Below, piece by piece: positions 36,498 through 45,288 of a stretch of 64,000 nucleotides of DNA. A program made the position numbers and the translations under genes. Each line of letters begins with the position of its first letter. The first letter of the stretch is position 1. The stretch is from Campylobacter concisus (GTDB taxonomy: Bacteria > Campylobacterota > Campylobacteria > Campylobacterales > Campylobacteraceae): positions 310,001-374,000 of the forward strand of contig NZ_CP060707.1 in the NCBI RefSeq assembly GCF_003048675.2. The letters are read 5' to 3'. The notes beneath the pieces are model-generated. The model worked only from the letters and a program-made list of their open reading frames with translations, searched no databases and was not told where the DNA came from.

Positions 36498-38850
36498 TAG
36501 GATAACAAATTTTCACAACGGCTCGTTTTTATTTATATTTGTCCTGATTATTGCTTATTTTTTTGCTATTTATCTGGGAGATCAGTTTTATCTGACAGCT
36601 ATATCGGTCGGCACTGATGTAGTGATCGCCTTGTTTTTGTTCTTTTTTTTAAAAAGTAGTAGAAATTTAAACTCATACTGGACCTATATATTTTTAGCTA
36701 TCGCGAGCTGGGCGCTGGCTGATATCCTTTTATTGCTTTATGATAGATCGCTTCTTATGCAAGGAAACATCTCCCGCACGGATCTTATGCAAATTTTATA
36801 TTTGATCCCATTTTTTATGTTTCTTGTATCTGCTATTGCTTTTTTTGCAAGAATTTTAAAAAGAGTGATATGGCAGCAAGTCGTGGTAGATGCGCTTGCT
36901 TTGATGCTTATTACGGTTAGTTTTTTTTGGTTTGTAGTTTTTGATAGAAGTCTAGCAGTAGCGCTTAATAAAGAATTCGTAACTAGCCTTTCATACATCA
37001 TAATGGATATTTTTATCTTTTGCTTTGTCTTTGTTGTCGCATTTTCATTAAATTTCGTATCAAAAAAACCAGCTTTTAGCTATAAAAGAGTTAGCCTACT
37101 TTTATATTTATTAGCCTTGCTTATCATTTGCATTTGCGACGCATACTACTCATCAAAGGCCTTTTTGACACATGGCGGCACAAATGTTCATTATGAGTTT
37201 TTCTTTAAAGTTGCGTTTTTTATTATATTTGTAGCTTGCTTACACCTAAAAGAAAACGAGGCAAATATCAAGATAAGAAGCTACAGAGAAGACTATACAA
37301 GGGCGCTTATATATAAATTTGTCACCTTGCTTTTCATCTCTTTACTTTTTTTGGGAGCTGCTAATACCGATAAAATTTACTCAGTTTGGATAGTCTTTCT
37401 ACTTATGGTTTTGCTAGCCTATGCAGCGCTAATTTATAGTATCTCAAGCACAGTTGCTATGAGGGATTTAGCTAGATCTGAAAGACATATTATCGCTCAA
37501 CTTGACGAAGAGATCCAAGATAGCTTAAAAGAGCTTGAAGAGAAAAATGAGCGCTTAAGGCAGCTTAGCGAATTTGACTCACTCACTGGGCTTTTAAATA
37601 GACAGTCATTTTTAAGCAAACTATCAGAGATGATAAAGACCAAAGCGCTTGGCGAAAAGATAGATATTTATAGCATCGACATCAACCACTTTAAGGCTAT
37701 AAATGACTCATACGGCCACTACGTGGGTGATGAGGTGCTTTTGAAATTTTCTAAAAATATAAAAGCAATCTTGCCAGAGGGCGCTATCGTCTCAAGGTTT
37801 GGCGGCGATGACTTTATGATAGTTTTAAAGCAAAAAAATGAGGGGCATTATAGAGAATTTTTATACTATCTGCTAAACATCATAGCCGAGCAAATCTCAG
37901 TTGGCGATTATAAGATAGCTCTTGGAGCAAAGGTTGGCGTTAGCTCAACGCAAACAAGTGAAATTTTAGCTGATGATCTTATCATGCAAGCTGGAGCGGC
38001 ACTTGATGCAGCAAAAAGAGATGTTAATACAAAATATGTCTTTTACGATGATATAAAAGAGATCATTCAGGAGAAAAACTACATAGAAATTTTGCTAAAT
38101 TCTATGAATTTTGATGAGGAATTTAGCCTAAATTTCCAGCCGCAGTATCTACTAAATGGTAAAAAGATAATAGGTGCTGAGGCTCTTATAAGATGGAACT
38201 CTCCAGTAAAAGGCTTTGTAAGTCCGGCTAAATTTATCCCAGTAGCCGAGCAAAGCTCAATTATAAATACAATAGGAATATGGGTGGCAAAAGAGGCCAT
38301 AAGGCAGATGAGCTACTGGAACAAAAAGTATGGTATCAGCCTAAAAGTTGGCATCAATATCTCGCCAAAACAGGTTGATAATGTAAATTTTGCATCGGAT
38401 ATCTTTGGCTATGTTGAAGAATTTGGTATGGATCCAAAGTGCGTTGATATCGAGCTTACAGAGGCAAGCCTCGTCAATGCCGAAGAGATCATGCAAACAG
38501 TCTTAAAGAAATTTTCAGATAAAGGCATGAGTATCTCGATCGATGACTTTGGCACTGGTTTTTCATCGATGAACTACATCAAAAAATATCCACTAGATAG
38601 GCTAAAGATCGCAAAAGAGCTAGTTGATAACATCGCTATAAATGAGATCGATAGAGACGTTGTAAAAAGCGTTATAACGCTAGCTAAAAATATCGAGCTA
38701 AAGACGATCGCTGAGGGTGTTGAGGATGAAACTCAACTTGAAATTTTAAGAGAGCTAGGCTGCGATGAGATACAAGGTTATTTCTGGGGCAAGCCGATGA
38801 ACGCTAAAGACTTTGAAGAGCTCATAAGAAGCACGCTTGATCACATCTAA
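36484..38850 (+). CDS. Membrane GGDEF-EAL protein, probable c-di-GMP phosphodiesterase
   Basis: A 788-residue protein starting at GTG 36484 (GTG 36490 is also possible). About eight to nine membrane helices fill residues 10-335, followed by a short coiled coil (about 335-365). The GGDEF domain carries GGDDF (about residue 440), in which the metal- or base-contacting Glu is replaced, so cyclase activity is doubtful. The EAL domain (about 545-780) looks competent: GAEALIRW, GINISPKQ, DIELTEAS, IDDFGTG, AEGVED and QGYFWGKP are present, although the KxD position reads KIA. It overlaps ciaB and has a paralogue downstream. Confidence 0.87.
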   Translation: MAVLDRITNFHNGSFLFIFVLIIAYFFAIYLGDQFYLTAISVGTDVVIALFLFFFLKSSRNLNSYWTYIFLAIASWALADILLLLYDRSLLMQGNISRTDLMQILYLIPFFMFLVSAIAFFARILKRVIWQQVVVDALALMLITVSFFWFVVFDRSLAVALNKEFVTSLSYIIMDIFIFCFVFVVAFSLNFVSKKPAFSYKRVSLLLYLLALLIICICDAYYSSKAFLTHGGTNVHYEFFFKVAFFIIFVACLHLKENEANIKIRSYREDYTRALIYKFVTLLFISLLFLGAANTDKIYSVWIVFLLMVLLAYAALIYSISSTVAMRDLARSERHIIAQLDEEIQDSLKELEEKNERLRQLSEFDSLTGLLNRQSFLSKLSEMIKTKALGEKIDIYSIDINHFKAINDSYGHYVGDEVLLKFSKNIKAILPEGAIVSRFGGDDFMIVLKQKNEGHYREFLYYLLNIIAEQISVGDYKIALGAKVGVSSTQTSEILADDLIMQAGAALDAAKRDVNTKYVFYDDIKEIIQEKNYIEILLNSMNFDEEFSLNFQPQYLLNGKKIIGAEALIRWNSPVKGFVSPAKFIPVAEQSSIINTIGIWVAKEAIRQMSYWNKKYGISLKVGINISPKQVDNVNFASDIFGYVEEFGMDPKCVDIELTEASLVNAEEIMQTVLKKFSDKGMSISIDDFGTGFSSMNYIKKYPLDRLKIAKELVDNIAINEIDRDVVKSVITLAKNIELKTIAEGVEDETQLEILRELGCDEIQGYFWGKPMNAKDFEELIRSTLDHI

Positions 38851-38872
38851 GCTTGTAAATTTACGAGCTTAG
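38847..38872. terminator. Bidirectional hairpin overlapping two stop codons
   Basis: CTAAGCTTGTAAA (38847-38859) pairs with TTTACGAGCTTAG (38860-38872), 13 pairs with one T-G. As DNA it is a long near-palindrome. It contains the stop of the plus-strand GGDEF-EAL gene and reaches the end of the minus-strand gene at 38869. Confidence 0.6.
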
Positions 38873-39204
38873 CCAATAACGCTTTTGTAGTCTAAATTTT
38901 CAAAAAGCAGTAGCTCTTTTTTGCTCTCTTTTATAAGTGTTTTTACTAGCTCTGAGGTTTCTTTATTTTTTGGCAAGACAAGATGGATTTTTTCATTTAT
39001 AAAGATGACAAAGATATTTTTAAGCTCGTAAATTTCACTTACATCTTTTATATCAAAAATTTCATTTTCTTTTGGCTCATTTTCATAAAATGCCAAATTT
39101 TTTTCATTTACTTCAAAGATCATCTCTTTTTTAAAGTCTGAAATTTCTAAGCTTTTTAGCGCCACTCTTCGTCTATTTTTTAAAAAAATTGGATAAAAAA
39201 TCAA
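38869..39204 (-). CDS. Hypothetical small membrane-anchored protein (YcxB-like tail), possible frameshift at 5' end
   Basis: A 111-residue frame from TTG 39204: a hydrophobic start, an Arg cluster (KNRRRVALKS, about 9-18) and a soluble part with alternating strands. It is reminiscent of YcxB-like proteins that have membrane helices before a PH-like domain. Directly upstream the frame is hydrophobic too, but it is interrupted by a stop next to a run of seven A (minus strand, about 39248-39254). With eight A, an ATG near 39261 would read through into this gene. It may thus be phase-variable, a pseudogene, or start at TTG. Function unknown. Confidence 0.5.
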   Translation of the reverse strand: MIFYPIFLKNRRRVALKSLEISDFKKEMIFEVNEKNLAFYENEPKENEIFDIKDVSEIYELKNIFVIFINEKIHLVLPKNKETSELVKTLIKESKKELLLFENLDYKSVIG

Positions 39205-39477
39205 AAAATAGCAAAAAAATGACGCCGATAATAGTAAAAATTTTTGGTTTTTTTAAAAAGCATATCAGCGATAAATCCAGCTATAATGGCCTCCGTAAAA
39301 AAATCATAAAAACATTTATAAAATACTGTTTTTCTAGCCTTTTTGAGAAAAATAGATTAAATGCTTTGTAGTCTATTAAATTTTTCTCCAGATAAGACGA
39401 TATTACATTTCATGATTAACCTTAAAGAAAAATTTGCAAAATTATAACTAAAAATAAGGTTTGAAATAGAATAAACA

Positions 39478-41847
39478 ATGGAGAGAAACATTTTTTTTAC
39501 GTCAAATTCGTCACTTATCCTAAGACAAAAACAAATTTTCTATGCCGTTATAGCTCTTTTTATATTTTCTCAGTTTGCCGGCATTTTAAACTATAAAAAT
39601 TTTGAAAATTTGTTGATATTTTTGGGCTTTGTTTTTGTAGTTTTTGGTATCTACATCTCCATGAGCAGATCAAAGCTTAAAACTATGCACTGGCTTGCTG
39701 CATGCTTTGGAGTCTTTATCTGGACTATTATTGACGCCATTAGGAGTGTCAATGAAGACTTTCTTTTAAGAAGCAAAGAGCAAATTTCTTATCTTCATTT
39801 TTTCGATCTACTCCCTATGTTTTTACTCCTAGCTGCTGTTGGTATATTTTTTGTGGTCAAATTTATAGCTAGCGATAAAAAGATCCTAGTTCTAGCCGAT
39901 AGCTTTAACGTTCTTTTGCTAGTTTTCACGCTTGCTTATTGTATTGTTGGAGATATGGGCGATTTTAATATATTGATCCATCCTAAAAGCCCTAGTGAGC
40001 TTGCTGCTAGCATTGCTATTTTTGTAAATTTATCTATTTTATTCATCGCTCTTAGTGAAATTTTTAATAGCAACCATCTTTATATTAGACATAGCGGCTT
40101 TTTCTTGATAATCGCAAGTGCGATTTTTACGCTATTAAATTTATATGTTTTTTATAATGAGCTTATAAACAAAGGGCATGATTTTACTCTGCACTCTATC
40201 TATCTTGTGCCATTTTTTCTCTTAATGCTCGGGGCTTTTTACTTAAGGGGTGATAACAAGCGTATAAGCGCAGCAGATGTTGGCATAAAAACAACATCTA
40301 AGCTCGTGCCTATTATCTCAGCTGCACTAATACTAATAAAAACTGACCTCTCATCTTATGTTGATCTGCTTATAATTTTTGTTGTTGTAGCTGGGGCGGT
40401 TATTAGCTATTTTATGAAAGTGCTTGATCAAAGCGAAGAGATATATAACGCAGAGCAAAATTTACATGATGCTAAAAACAAAGAGAAACACCTAAAGACA
40501 AACGAACTTGAGATGATAAATTTAAGCTTAGAGGGTGTATCTGAAAAAGACTATCTAACCTCTCTTGGCAACAGAGACTCTTTGCTAAATGAGCTAAAAG
40601 GTATGTGTAGTGTTTTGGGCGAGAAGCAAGAGATCGCAGTTTATTATATAAATATAAGTCGCTTTAAAAATATAAATACATCTTATGGACATGAGGTTGG
40701 CGATAAAATTTTAAAAGCGATAGCAAAGCGCATACGTGAAGCGTGCAACAGACAAGAGGTCACCGCAAGGATCGGCGCTGATGAGTTCATCGTGCTTTCA
40801 AAAATGGAAGAAAATAGCCACACTAAACGCATGAAGCTTGGTATGGAGCTAAGAGATACGATAGAAAAACCTTTGCAAATAGATAAGTATCACTTTGCGA
40901 TCAAGAGTGTCGTTGGTATCCACGTTGTCACAAGAGACAACATCAGCGATCCTAGAAATATCATCAAAAAAGCTGATATGGCGATGTACTACGCTAAGCA
41001 AAATCCAGCCAAAAACCCGATGGTTTATAATAATGAGATAGATAGCGAAATACAACAAAGCTCAAATATAGAGATAGCTCTTAAAAAAGCAAATTTACAA
41101 GAGGATTTTGAGGTATATTTTCAGCCGATTTATGACATTAAAAATTTAAAGATCATCTGCGTAGAAGCGCTACTTAGATGGCAGTCAAAAGAGTATGGAC
41201 AAAAAGAAGCTGGAGAGTTTATGGATATAGCTAGCTTAAATAGCGACATCTTAAACGACATCTGCACGCTTTCTGTCTCAAAAACAGTAGAACAAGCCGT
41301 AAGATGGCAAAACAAAAAGCTAAAAGTGCCAAAAATAAGCATAAACGTAGCGCAAATTCAAAGCACATCTGAAAAATTTGTAAATGAATTTATGCTAACT
41401 TTAAACTCGCACCACCTAAATCCAAAGCAGTTTGAGCTTGAATTTAGCGAAGATATATGGAAAAACGACCAAGAGACACTTGATAAAATTTTCTCACTTT
41501 TGGAGAAAAATAGCATAGATGTTTGTATAGATGACTTTGGATCTGGATATACGTCATTTGTCTATATCAGAAAGTATAAGATCGACCGCATAAAGATAGC
41601 AAATGACTTTGTTGCTCAGTCAGTGATCAACAAAAAAGATATGCAAGTAGTCGCTGCTATCATAAATATAGCAAAATCAATGAAGCTAAAAGTGACAGCA
41701 AAAGGCGTGGAAAGCCACGAGATAAAAGAGCTTTTAAAAGAGCTTAATTGTAATGAAATGCAAGGATATTTCTTATCTCGTCCGATGAGTGCGGAGGAGT
41801 TTGAGAATTCTTTAAGGCAGAATTCTCACATGGTGGCTGATATTTAA
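39478..41847 (+). CDS. Membrane GGDEF-EAL protein with both catalytic sites altered
   Basis: A 789-residue paralogue of the protein at 36484, with the same plan: about eight membrane helices (20-320), a linker helix, then GGDEF and EAL domains. The GGDEF site reads GADEF (about residue 432), so cyclase activity is unlikely. In the EAL domain CVEALLRW, INVAQ, LEFSED and IDDFGSG remain, but the glutamate of AEGVE that acts as general base is lysine (AKGVE) and KxD reads KIA. It is probably a c-di-GMP receptor or regulator rather than an enzyme. GTG or ATG alternatives near 39478 are not needed; ATG follows an AATAAACA leader. Confidence 0.87.
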   Translation: MERNIFFTSNSSLILRQKQIFYAVIALFIFSQFAGILNYKNFENLLIFLGFVFVVFGIYISMSRSKLKTMHWLAACFGVFIWTIIDAIRSVNEDFLLRSKEQISYLHFFDLLPMFLLLAAVGIFFVVKFIASDKKILVLADSFNVLLLVFTLAYCIVGDMGDFNILIHPKSPSELAASIAIFVNLSILFIALSEIFNSNHLYIRHSGFFLIIASAIFTLLNLYVFYNELINKGHDFTLHSIYLVPFFLLMLGAFYLRGDNKRISAADVGIKTTSKLVPIISAALILIKTDLSSYVDLLIIFVVVAGAVISYFMKVLDQSEEIYNAEQNLHDAKNKEKHLKTNELEMINLSLEGVSEKDYLTSLGNRDSLLNELKGMCSVLGEKQEIAVYYINISRFKNINTSYGHEVGDKILKAIAKRIREACNRQEVTARIGADEFIVLSKMEENSHTKRMKLGMELRDTIEKPLQIDKYHFAIKSVVGIHVVTRDNISDPRNIIKKADMAMYYAKQNPAKNPMVYNNEIDSEIQQSSNIEIALKKANLQEDFEVYFQPIYDIKNLKIICVEALLRWQSKEYGQKEAGEFMDIASLNSDILNDICTLSVSKTVEQAVRWQNKKLKVPKISINVAQIQSTSEKFVNEFMLTLNSHHLNPKQFELEFSEDIWKNDQETLDKIFSLLEKNSIDVCIDDFGSGYTSFVYIRKYKIDRIKIANDFVAQSVINKKDMQVVAAIINIAKSMKLKVTAKGVESHEIKELLKELNCNEMQGYFLSRPMSAEEFENSLRQNSHMVADI

Positions 41848-42032
41848 ATTTCAGCCTTTATCTCTTCGTTTGATTTTACGACCATGCCTGAGCCATGTAT
41901 CACGCTTGGGATACAGCTTGTGCAGATATCGACCTCTTCGCCGTTTTTGTGAGCGTGGATGAAAACTGCATTTTTATCATCGCTGCTTTTTAGTCCGCAA
42001 ACGTTGCAAACTACTAGATCTTTCTCTCTCAT
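41844..42032 (-). CDS. Small zinc-ribbon protein
   Basis: A 62-residue protein with two CxxC pairs, CNVC at about residues 9-12 and CTSC at about 37-40, spaced as in a zinc ribbon. GGAGAAA upstream supports the ATG. The target is unknown; such small ribbons may bind nucleic acid or act as redox or metal sensors. It ends within 4 bases of the stop of the converging GGDEF-EAL gene. Confidence 0.65.
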   Translation of the reverse strand: MREKDLVVCNVCGLKSSDDKNAVFIHAHKNGEEVDICTSCIPSVIHGSGMVVKSNEEIKAEI

Positions 42033-42114
42033 CTTTTCTCCTTTGAAATTTTGGGTGATTTTACATCTTGTAAGCTTGCATTAAGATGATTTGGGTCAAG
42101 CTTGTCGCTTAAGC

Positions 42115-42140
42115 ATTAATTGTTTTTTGTTATAATCATT
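42115..42140 (+). promoter_or_regulatory. Probable dut promoter
   Basis: TATAAT at 42131-42136, preceded by TTTTTTGT (extended -10), 25 bases before the dUTPase ATG, with AAAAGG at 42149-42154 as ribosome site. Confidence 0.55.
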
Positions 42141-42161
42141 TAAAATTTAAAAGGTTTAAAA

Positions 42162-42857
42162 ATGGATGAAAGAACTATTGTTTTAGAGATGTTAAAGATG
42201 CAACAAAGCCTAAATGACGAGACAAACGGGCTTGGTTGGGAAAATGGCTATACAAATAAAAATAAACTCATAAGCTGGAGGCGTTGCATATATATGGAGT
42301 GCGCTGAGCTCATTGACAGCTTTGCGTGGAAGCACTGGAAGAGCATAGATGCCAAGACTAATGAGCAAAATTTACGCATCGAGGTTGTCGATATCTGGCA
42401 CTTTATAATGAGCCTAGCACTACAAATTTATAAGGCAAAACAGCTTGGCGATGTTGAAACTTTGGCTGAGGATATTTGCCAAGCAAGCGGTTTTAGCGAC
42501 TTTTGCAAAGAGCCACTAAGTGTCGAAGACGAGAGCATTTACGAGATCATGAACGATGTTGAGATGCTTATACATGAGTGCAGCGGCTTTGACTATGATA
42601 TCTTTGATATCTTTAAAATTTATTTCTCAATGTCTTTAAAATGTGGCGTAAATTTATACTCGCTTTATGAGTGCTACATCGCTAAAAATGTGCTAAATCG
42701 CTTCCGCCAAAACAACGGCTACAAAGAGGGAAGTTATAAGAAAATTTGGAACGGACACGAAGATAACGAAGTGATGAGTGAAATTTTATCAAATGGCGTT
42801 AGTAAGATAGATGAAATTTACGCCGCACTTGAGCGTGAGTACAAAAAGGTAAAATGA
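42162..42857 (+). CDS. dut: Dimeric dUTP diphosphatase (MazG-like superfamily)
   Basis: A 231-residue all-alpha dUTPase of the dimeric type known from Campylobacter and Leishmania, unrelated to the trimeric enzyme. It hydrolyses dUTP to dUMP, keeping uracil out of DNA and feeding thymidylate synthesis. Metal-ligand glutamates are in ISWRRCIYMECAELIDS (ExxE) and RIEVVDIWHFIM (ExxD). The N-terminal QQSLNDETNGLGWENGYT is also conserved. It overlaps the next gene by 4 bases (ATGA). Confidence 0.9.
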   Translation: MDERTIVLEMLKMQQSLNDETNGLGWENGYTNKNKLISWRRCIYMECAELIDSFAWKHWKSIDAKTNEQNLRIEVVDIWHFIMSLALQIYKAKQLGDVETLAEDICQASGFSDFCKEPLSVEDESIYEIMNDVEMLIHECSGFDYDIFDIFKIYFSMSLKCGVNLYSLYECYIAKNVLNRFRQNNGYKEGSYKKIWNGHEDNEVMSEILSNGVSKIDEIYAALEREYKKVK

Positions 42858-43594
42858 TAAATCTTCTTCGTCTTGGCTTTAAAGACTTTTTTACAGCCAA
42901 ATTTATAACGCTATCTATATTGCCGCTTTTTCTTAGCATGCTTTGCCTAGCTTGGCTAAGTATCTGGGGAGGCGGCGAGATATTTGACCTTTTAAGTGAC
43001 GGCGCTAAAAATGAAAATTTTGCCTTTTTAGAGTCAAACTCGACGCTCTCTTTTATAGCTATTAAAATTTTAAGCTTTAGCGCTACAAAGTGGATAGTTA
43101 GCATACTTTTTTACGTTCTAAGTACCTTTTTAACGATCATCATTAGTATCGTGATCGCCCTAATCGTAGCTGGCTTTTTAACGCCAGTTGTGGCTAAAGA
43201 GATAAACAAAAGGCACTACAACTACGTGCTTAAAAGCGAGGCTAGCACGGCTAGAGTGCTAAAGGTGATGATGGTTGAGATCATGAAATTTCTTGGGATC
43301 TTGCTCGTTTGCTTGCCACTTTTGTTTGTGCCAGTTTTAAATTTTTTCATCATCAACGTGCCGTTTTTTTACATCTACTACAAACTTTTGCTAATAGACG
43401 TTGGCTCAAACACACTTGATAGCGATAAATTTGAGTTAGCGTTGCTTGAAGGCGGTGGGGTTAAATTTATCGCTTTTACGCTTTTATTTTATCTCATCTC
43501 GCTTGTGCCGCTTGTGGGATTATTTTTTCAGCTTTATTTCGTGATAGTCTTGTCACACCTCTTTTATCAAAGAGAGGCGCTAGTTAAAATTTAG
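42854..43594 (+). CDS. EI24/CysZ-like membrane protein
   Basis: A 246-residue protein with five or six membrane segments and the EI24 pattern: an N-terminal helix block, IALIVAGFLTPVVAKEIN, and paired hydrophobic hairpins toward the C terminus. CysZ of E. coli is a sulfate transporter of this family, but sulfate transport in this case is only a possibility. It is translationally coupled to the dUTPase gene. A bidirectional hairpin overlaps its stop codon. Confidence 0.75.
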   Translation: MINLLRLGFKDFFTAKFITLSILPLFLSMLCLAWLSIWGGGEIFDLLSDGAKNENFAFLESNSTLSFIAIKILSFSATKWIVSILFYVLSTFLTIIISIVIALIVAGFLTPVVAKEINKRHYNYVLKSEASTARVLKVMMVEIMKFLGILLVCLPLLFVPVLNFFIINVPFFYIYYKLLLIDVGSNTLDSDKFELALLEGGGVKFIAFTLLFYLISLVPLVGLFFQLYFVIVLSHLFYQREALVKI

Positions 43595-43614
43595 AGCCAG
43601 AAAGCTCTAAATTT
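43587..43614. terminator. Bidirectional terminator overlapping both convergent stop codons
   Basis: AAATTTAGAGC (43587-43597) pairs perfectly with GCTCTAAATTT (43604-43614) around a 6-base loop. The plus-strand stop (43592-43594) and the minus-strand stop (from 43613) both lie in the stem. Confidence 0.75.
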
Positions 43615-44134
43615 AAGCGTAGTAAGATACTTTTTTGCTCTCATCAAGCAAGGTATCAAATAACCTTTTTGTCGCACTTAGTAGATTTTTATTAGCGTCA
43701 TTTTTAGCTAAAAGTTCGTCAAACATCTTTAGCATATTGTCATTTATGAAATTTTTGTGATCCATATCTTTTGCGTCAGGCAACATCTGCTTGATCTTGT
43801 TTGAAAGCTCACTTATGCTTTGGCTGCTACCTGCGATCTTGTCGCCCTCTTTGACGTTTTTCATAAATTCATCTACTTGCGGGCGAATTTGCTTCATCGC
43901 CTCTTCGATCTCTTTCATATCCTGTTCGTCTATGCCATTGCCTTTATAAGCAAACTCATAGCCGTATTCGTGCGTGAGAGTTAAGCTTCTTTGGCTTGAA
44001 GTGCCATTTTTCTGGCTTGAAAACTCTAAATTTTTGTTGTCATACATCGAAAAGCTTATCTCGTCGCCTGAGCTAGTCTTCATCGAAAAGCTCATGTTGT
44101 TGTAGCTTCCTTGAGAGTAAAAATTTGTTTGCAT
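43613..44134 (-). CDS. Hypothetical protein, no recognised family
   Basis: A 173-residue, soluble, polar protein without signal peptide. The first 65 residues are Ser/Gln/Asn-rich with alternating pattern (FYSQGSYNNMSFSMKTSSGD), and the rest is helical and charged, ending with ESKKVSYYA. The isolated gene lies between convergent and divergent membrane-protein genes, with AAGGAT upstream of the ATG. The N-terminal bias recalls secreted or flagellum-associated proteins, but I do not recognise it. Confidence 0.6.
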   Translation of the reverse strand: MQTNFYSQGSYNNMSFSMKTSSGDEISFSMYDNKNLEFSSQKNGTSSQRSLTLTHEYGYEFAYKGNGIDEQDMKEIEEAMKQIRPQVDEFMKNVKEGDKIAGSSQSISELSNKIKQMLPDAKDMDHKNFINDNMLKMFDELLAKNDANKNLLSATKRLFDTLLDESKKVSYYA

Positions 44135-44218
44135 TTTTAAATCCTTTTGAGGCTAAATCGGCAAATTTTTAATTTCATAAAGCAAAATTTTGTAAAATGC
44201 GTCAAAAAAGGACGGGCG

Positions 44219-44587
44219 ATGTGTTGTTTTGGGACTAGGATCTTTTTGCTGATGCTTATCACTGTTTTAAGCTTCGTTTTTGCTAAGCTTTGCCCAGTTT
44301 TACCAGTCGTTGGCTATTACTTAATACTTGCAAATTTACTTGCCATTTTAATGTTTTCACTATTTTTTAAAGGGCTTTTGCCAAGCTTCGTAAAGGTAAA
44401 TGCGATCCACTATTTTTCGCTCATTGGTGGCTTTTTTGGGGCGTTTTTAACGATGCTTGCTTTTAAAAAGGTTGCAAAAGATAAATTTACTCTAATAGAG
44501 CTCATTATTTTTACGCTTTGGGTGCTAATAATCGCCATAGTCATCTTTAAATTTCAAACCATTCTTGACATTTTTAGGGGAATTTAG
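44219..44587 (+). CDS. Hypothetical four-helix membrane protein
   Basis: A 122-residue protein. The start at ATG 44219 follows an AAAGGACGGG ribosome site; the open frame extends upstream to 44147 without support. About four membrane helices make up nearly the whole chain, starting MCCFGTRIFLLMLITV. I recognise no family. The next gene begins directly after its stop, so the two are cotranscribed. Confidence 0.6.
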   Translation: MCCFGTRIFLLMLITVLSFVFAKLCPVLPVVGYYLILANLLAILMFSLFFKGLLPSFVKVNAIHYFSLIGGFFGAFLTMLAFKKVAKDKFTLIELIIFTLWVLIIAIVIFKFQTILDIFRGI

Positions 44588-44995
44588 ATGGATGAGAGGA
44601 TAGTTAAATTTTTAAAAAAGATGCACCTTGCAAGCGTTTGCGCCATTGATGATGAGGGTCAGCCTTACGCTTTTAGCGCGTTTTACGCCTTTGATGAGCT
44701 AAGCTTTTGCCTTTTACTGGCTAGCTCTGATGAGAGCTCGCATGTTAAATTTTTAAAAAACTCAAAGCTCGTTGCTGGCACGGTCGCTCTTGATACAAAG
44801 ATCGTTGGCAAGATAGAGGGCGTGCAGTTTCAAGGAGTGATGAGAGAGGCTAGCACAAGCGAGCGAGAAATTTACTTTAAAAGATTTTTTTACGCAAAAG
44901 CGATGGATCCAAAAATTTGGTCTATAAGCCTTGAAAAGGTTAAATTTACGAGCAACACTCTAGGTTTTGGCAAGAAAATTTTTTGGCAAAAGTAG
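44588..44995 (+). CDS. Pyridoxamine 5'-phosphate oxidase-like FMN-binding protein
   Basis: A 135-residue split-barrel protein of the PNPOx-like superfamily, close to the YhbP group. The core includes LASVCAIDDEGQPYAFSAFYAF and SHVKFLKNSKLVAGTVAL, the usual flavin or heme-binding strands. True PNP oxidase is longer, so vitamin B6 synthesis is unlikely. Proteins of this size may bind FMN, F420 or heme. Abutting the membrane protein gene upstream. Confidence 0.7.
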   Translation: MDERIVKFLKKMHLASVCAIDDEGQPYAFSAFYAFDELSFCLLLASSDESSHVKFLKNSKLVAGTVALDTKIVGKIEGVQFQGVMREASTSEREIYFKRFFYAKAMDPKIWSISLEKVKFTSNTLGFGKKIFWQK

Positions 44996-45288
44996 CTAAA
45001 AATCGCATAATATTTTCGTGTTAGCTTAAAAGATGCTCTTTCTTAAGGCATTCAGAATAACGCTTTTATGAAACGAAAGGTACATGTACCATATAAAATT
45101 TTTTTTAAAAATTTTTTACACAAAAGTTACGTAAAATGCCTTTTTTAGGGGGAATTTTAAAAATATTAAAGTGTGATAAAAGAGCATTAAATAACTAAAA
45201 ATAAACTTAAATTTACCCAAATTTTACTTAATATCCCCAGCCTCACTCTTATTATATAATCGTCGAAAAAATTATTAAGGAGAGTTTT
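44996..45288 (+). promoter_or_regulatory. Upstream region and promoter of the large adhesin gene
   Basis: This gene-free stretch holds a likely -10 box TATAAT at 45255-45260, close to the start codon at 45289, with AAGGAGAG as ribosome site. Further upstream is a perfect 12-bp palindrome (45079-45090) and long A/T runs (45096-45118) that could bend DNA. GGCATT near 45048 and AATGCC at 45137 also form a short inverted pair. These are candidate regulator sites for the adhesin. Confidence 0.5.
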
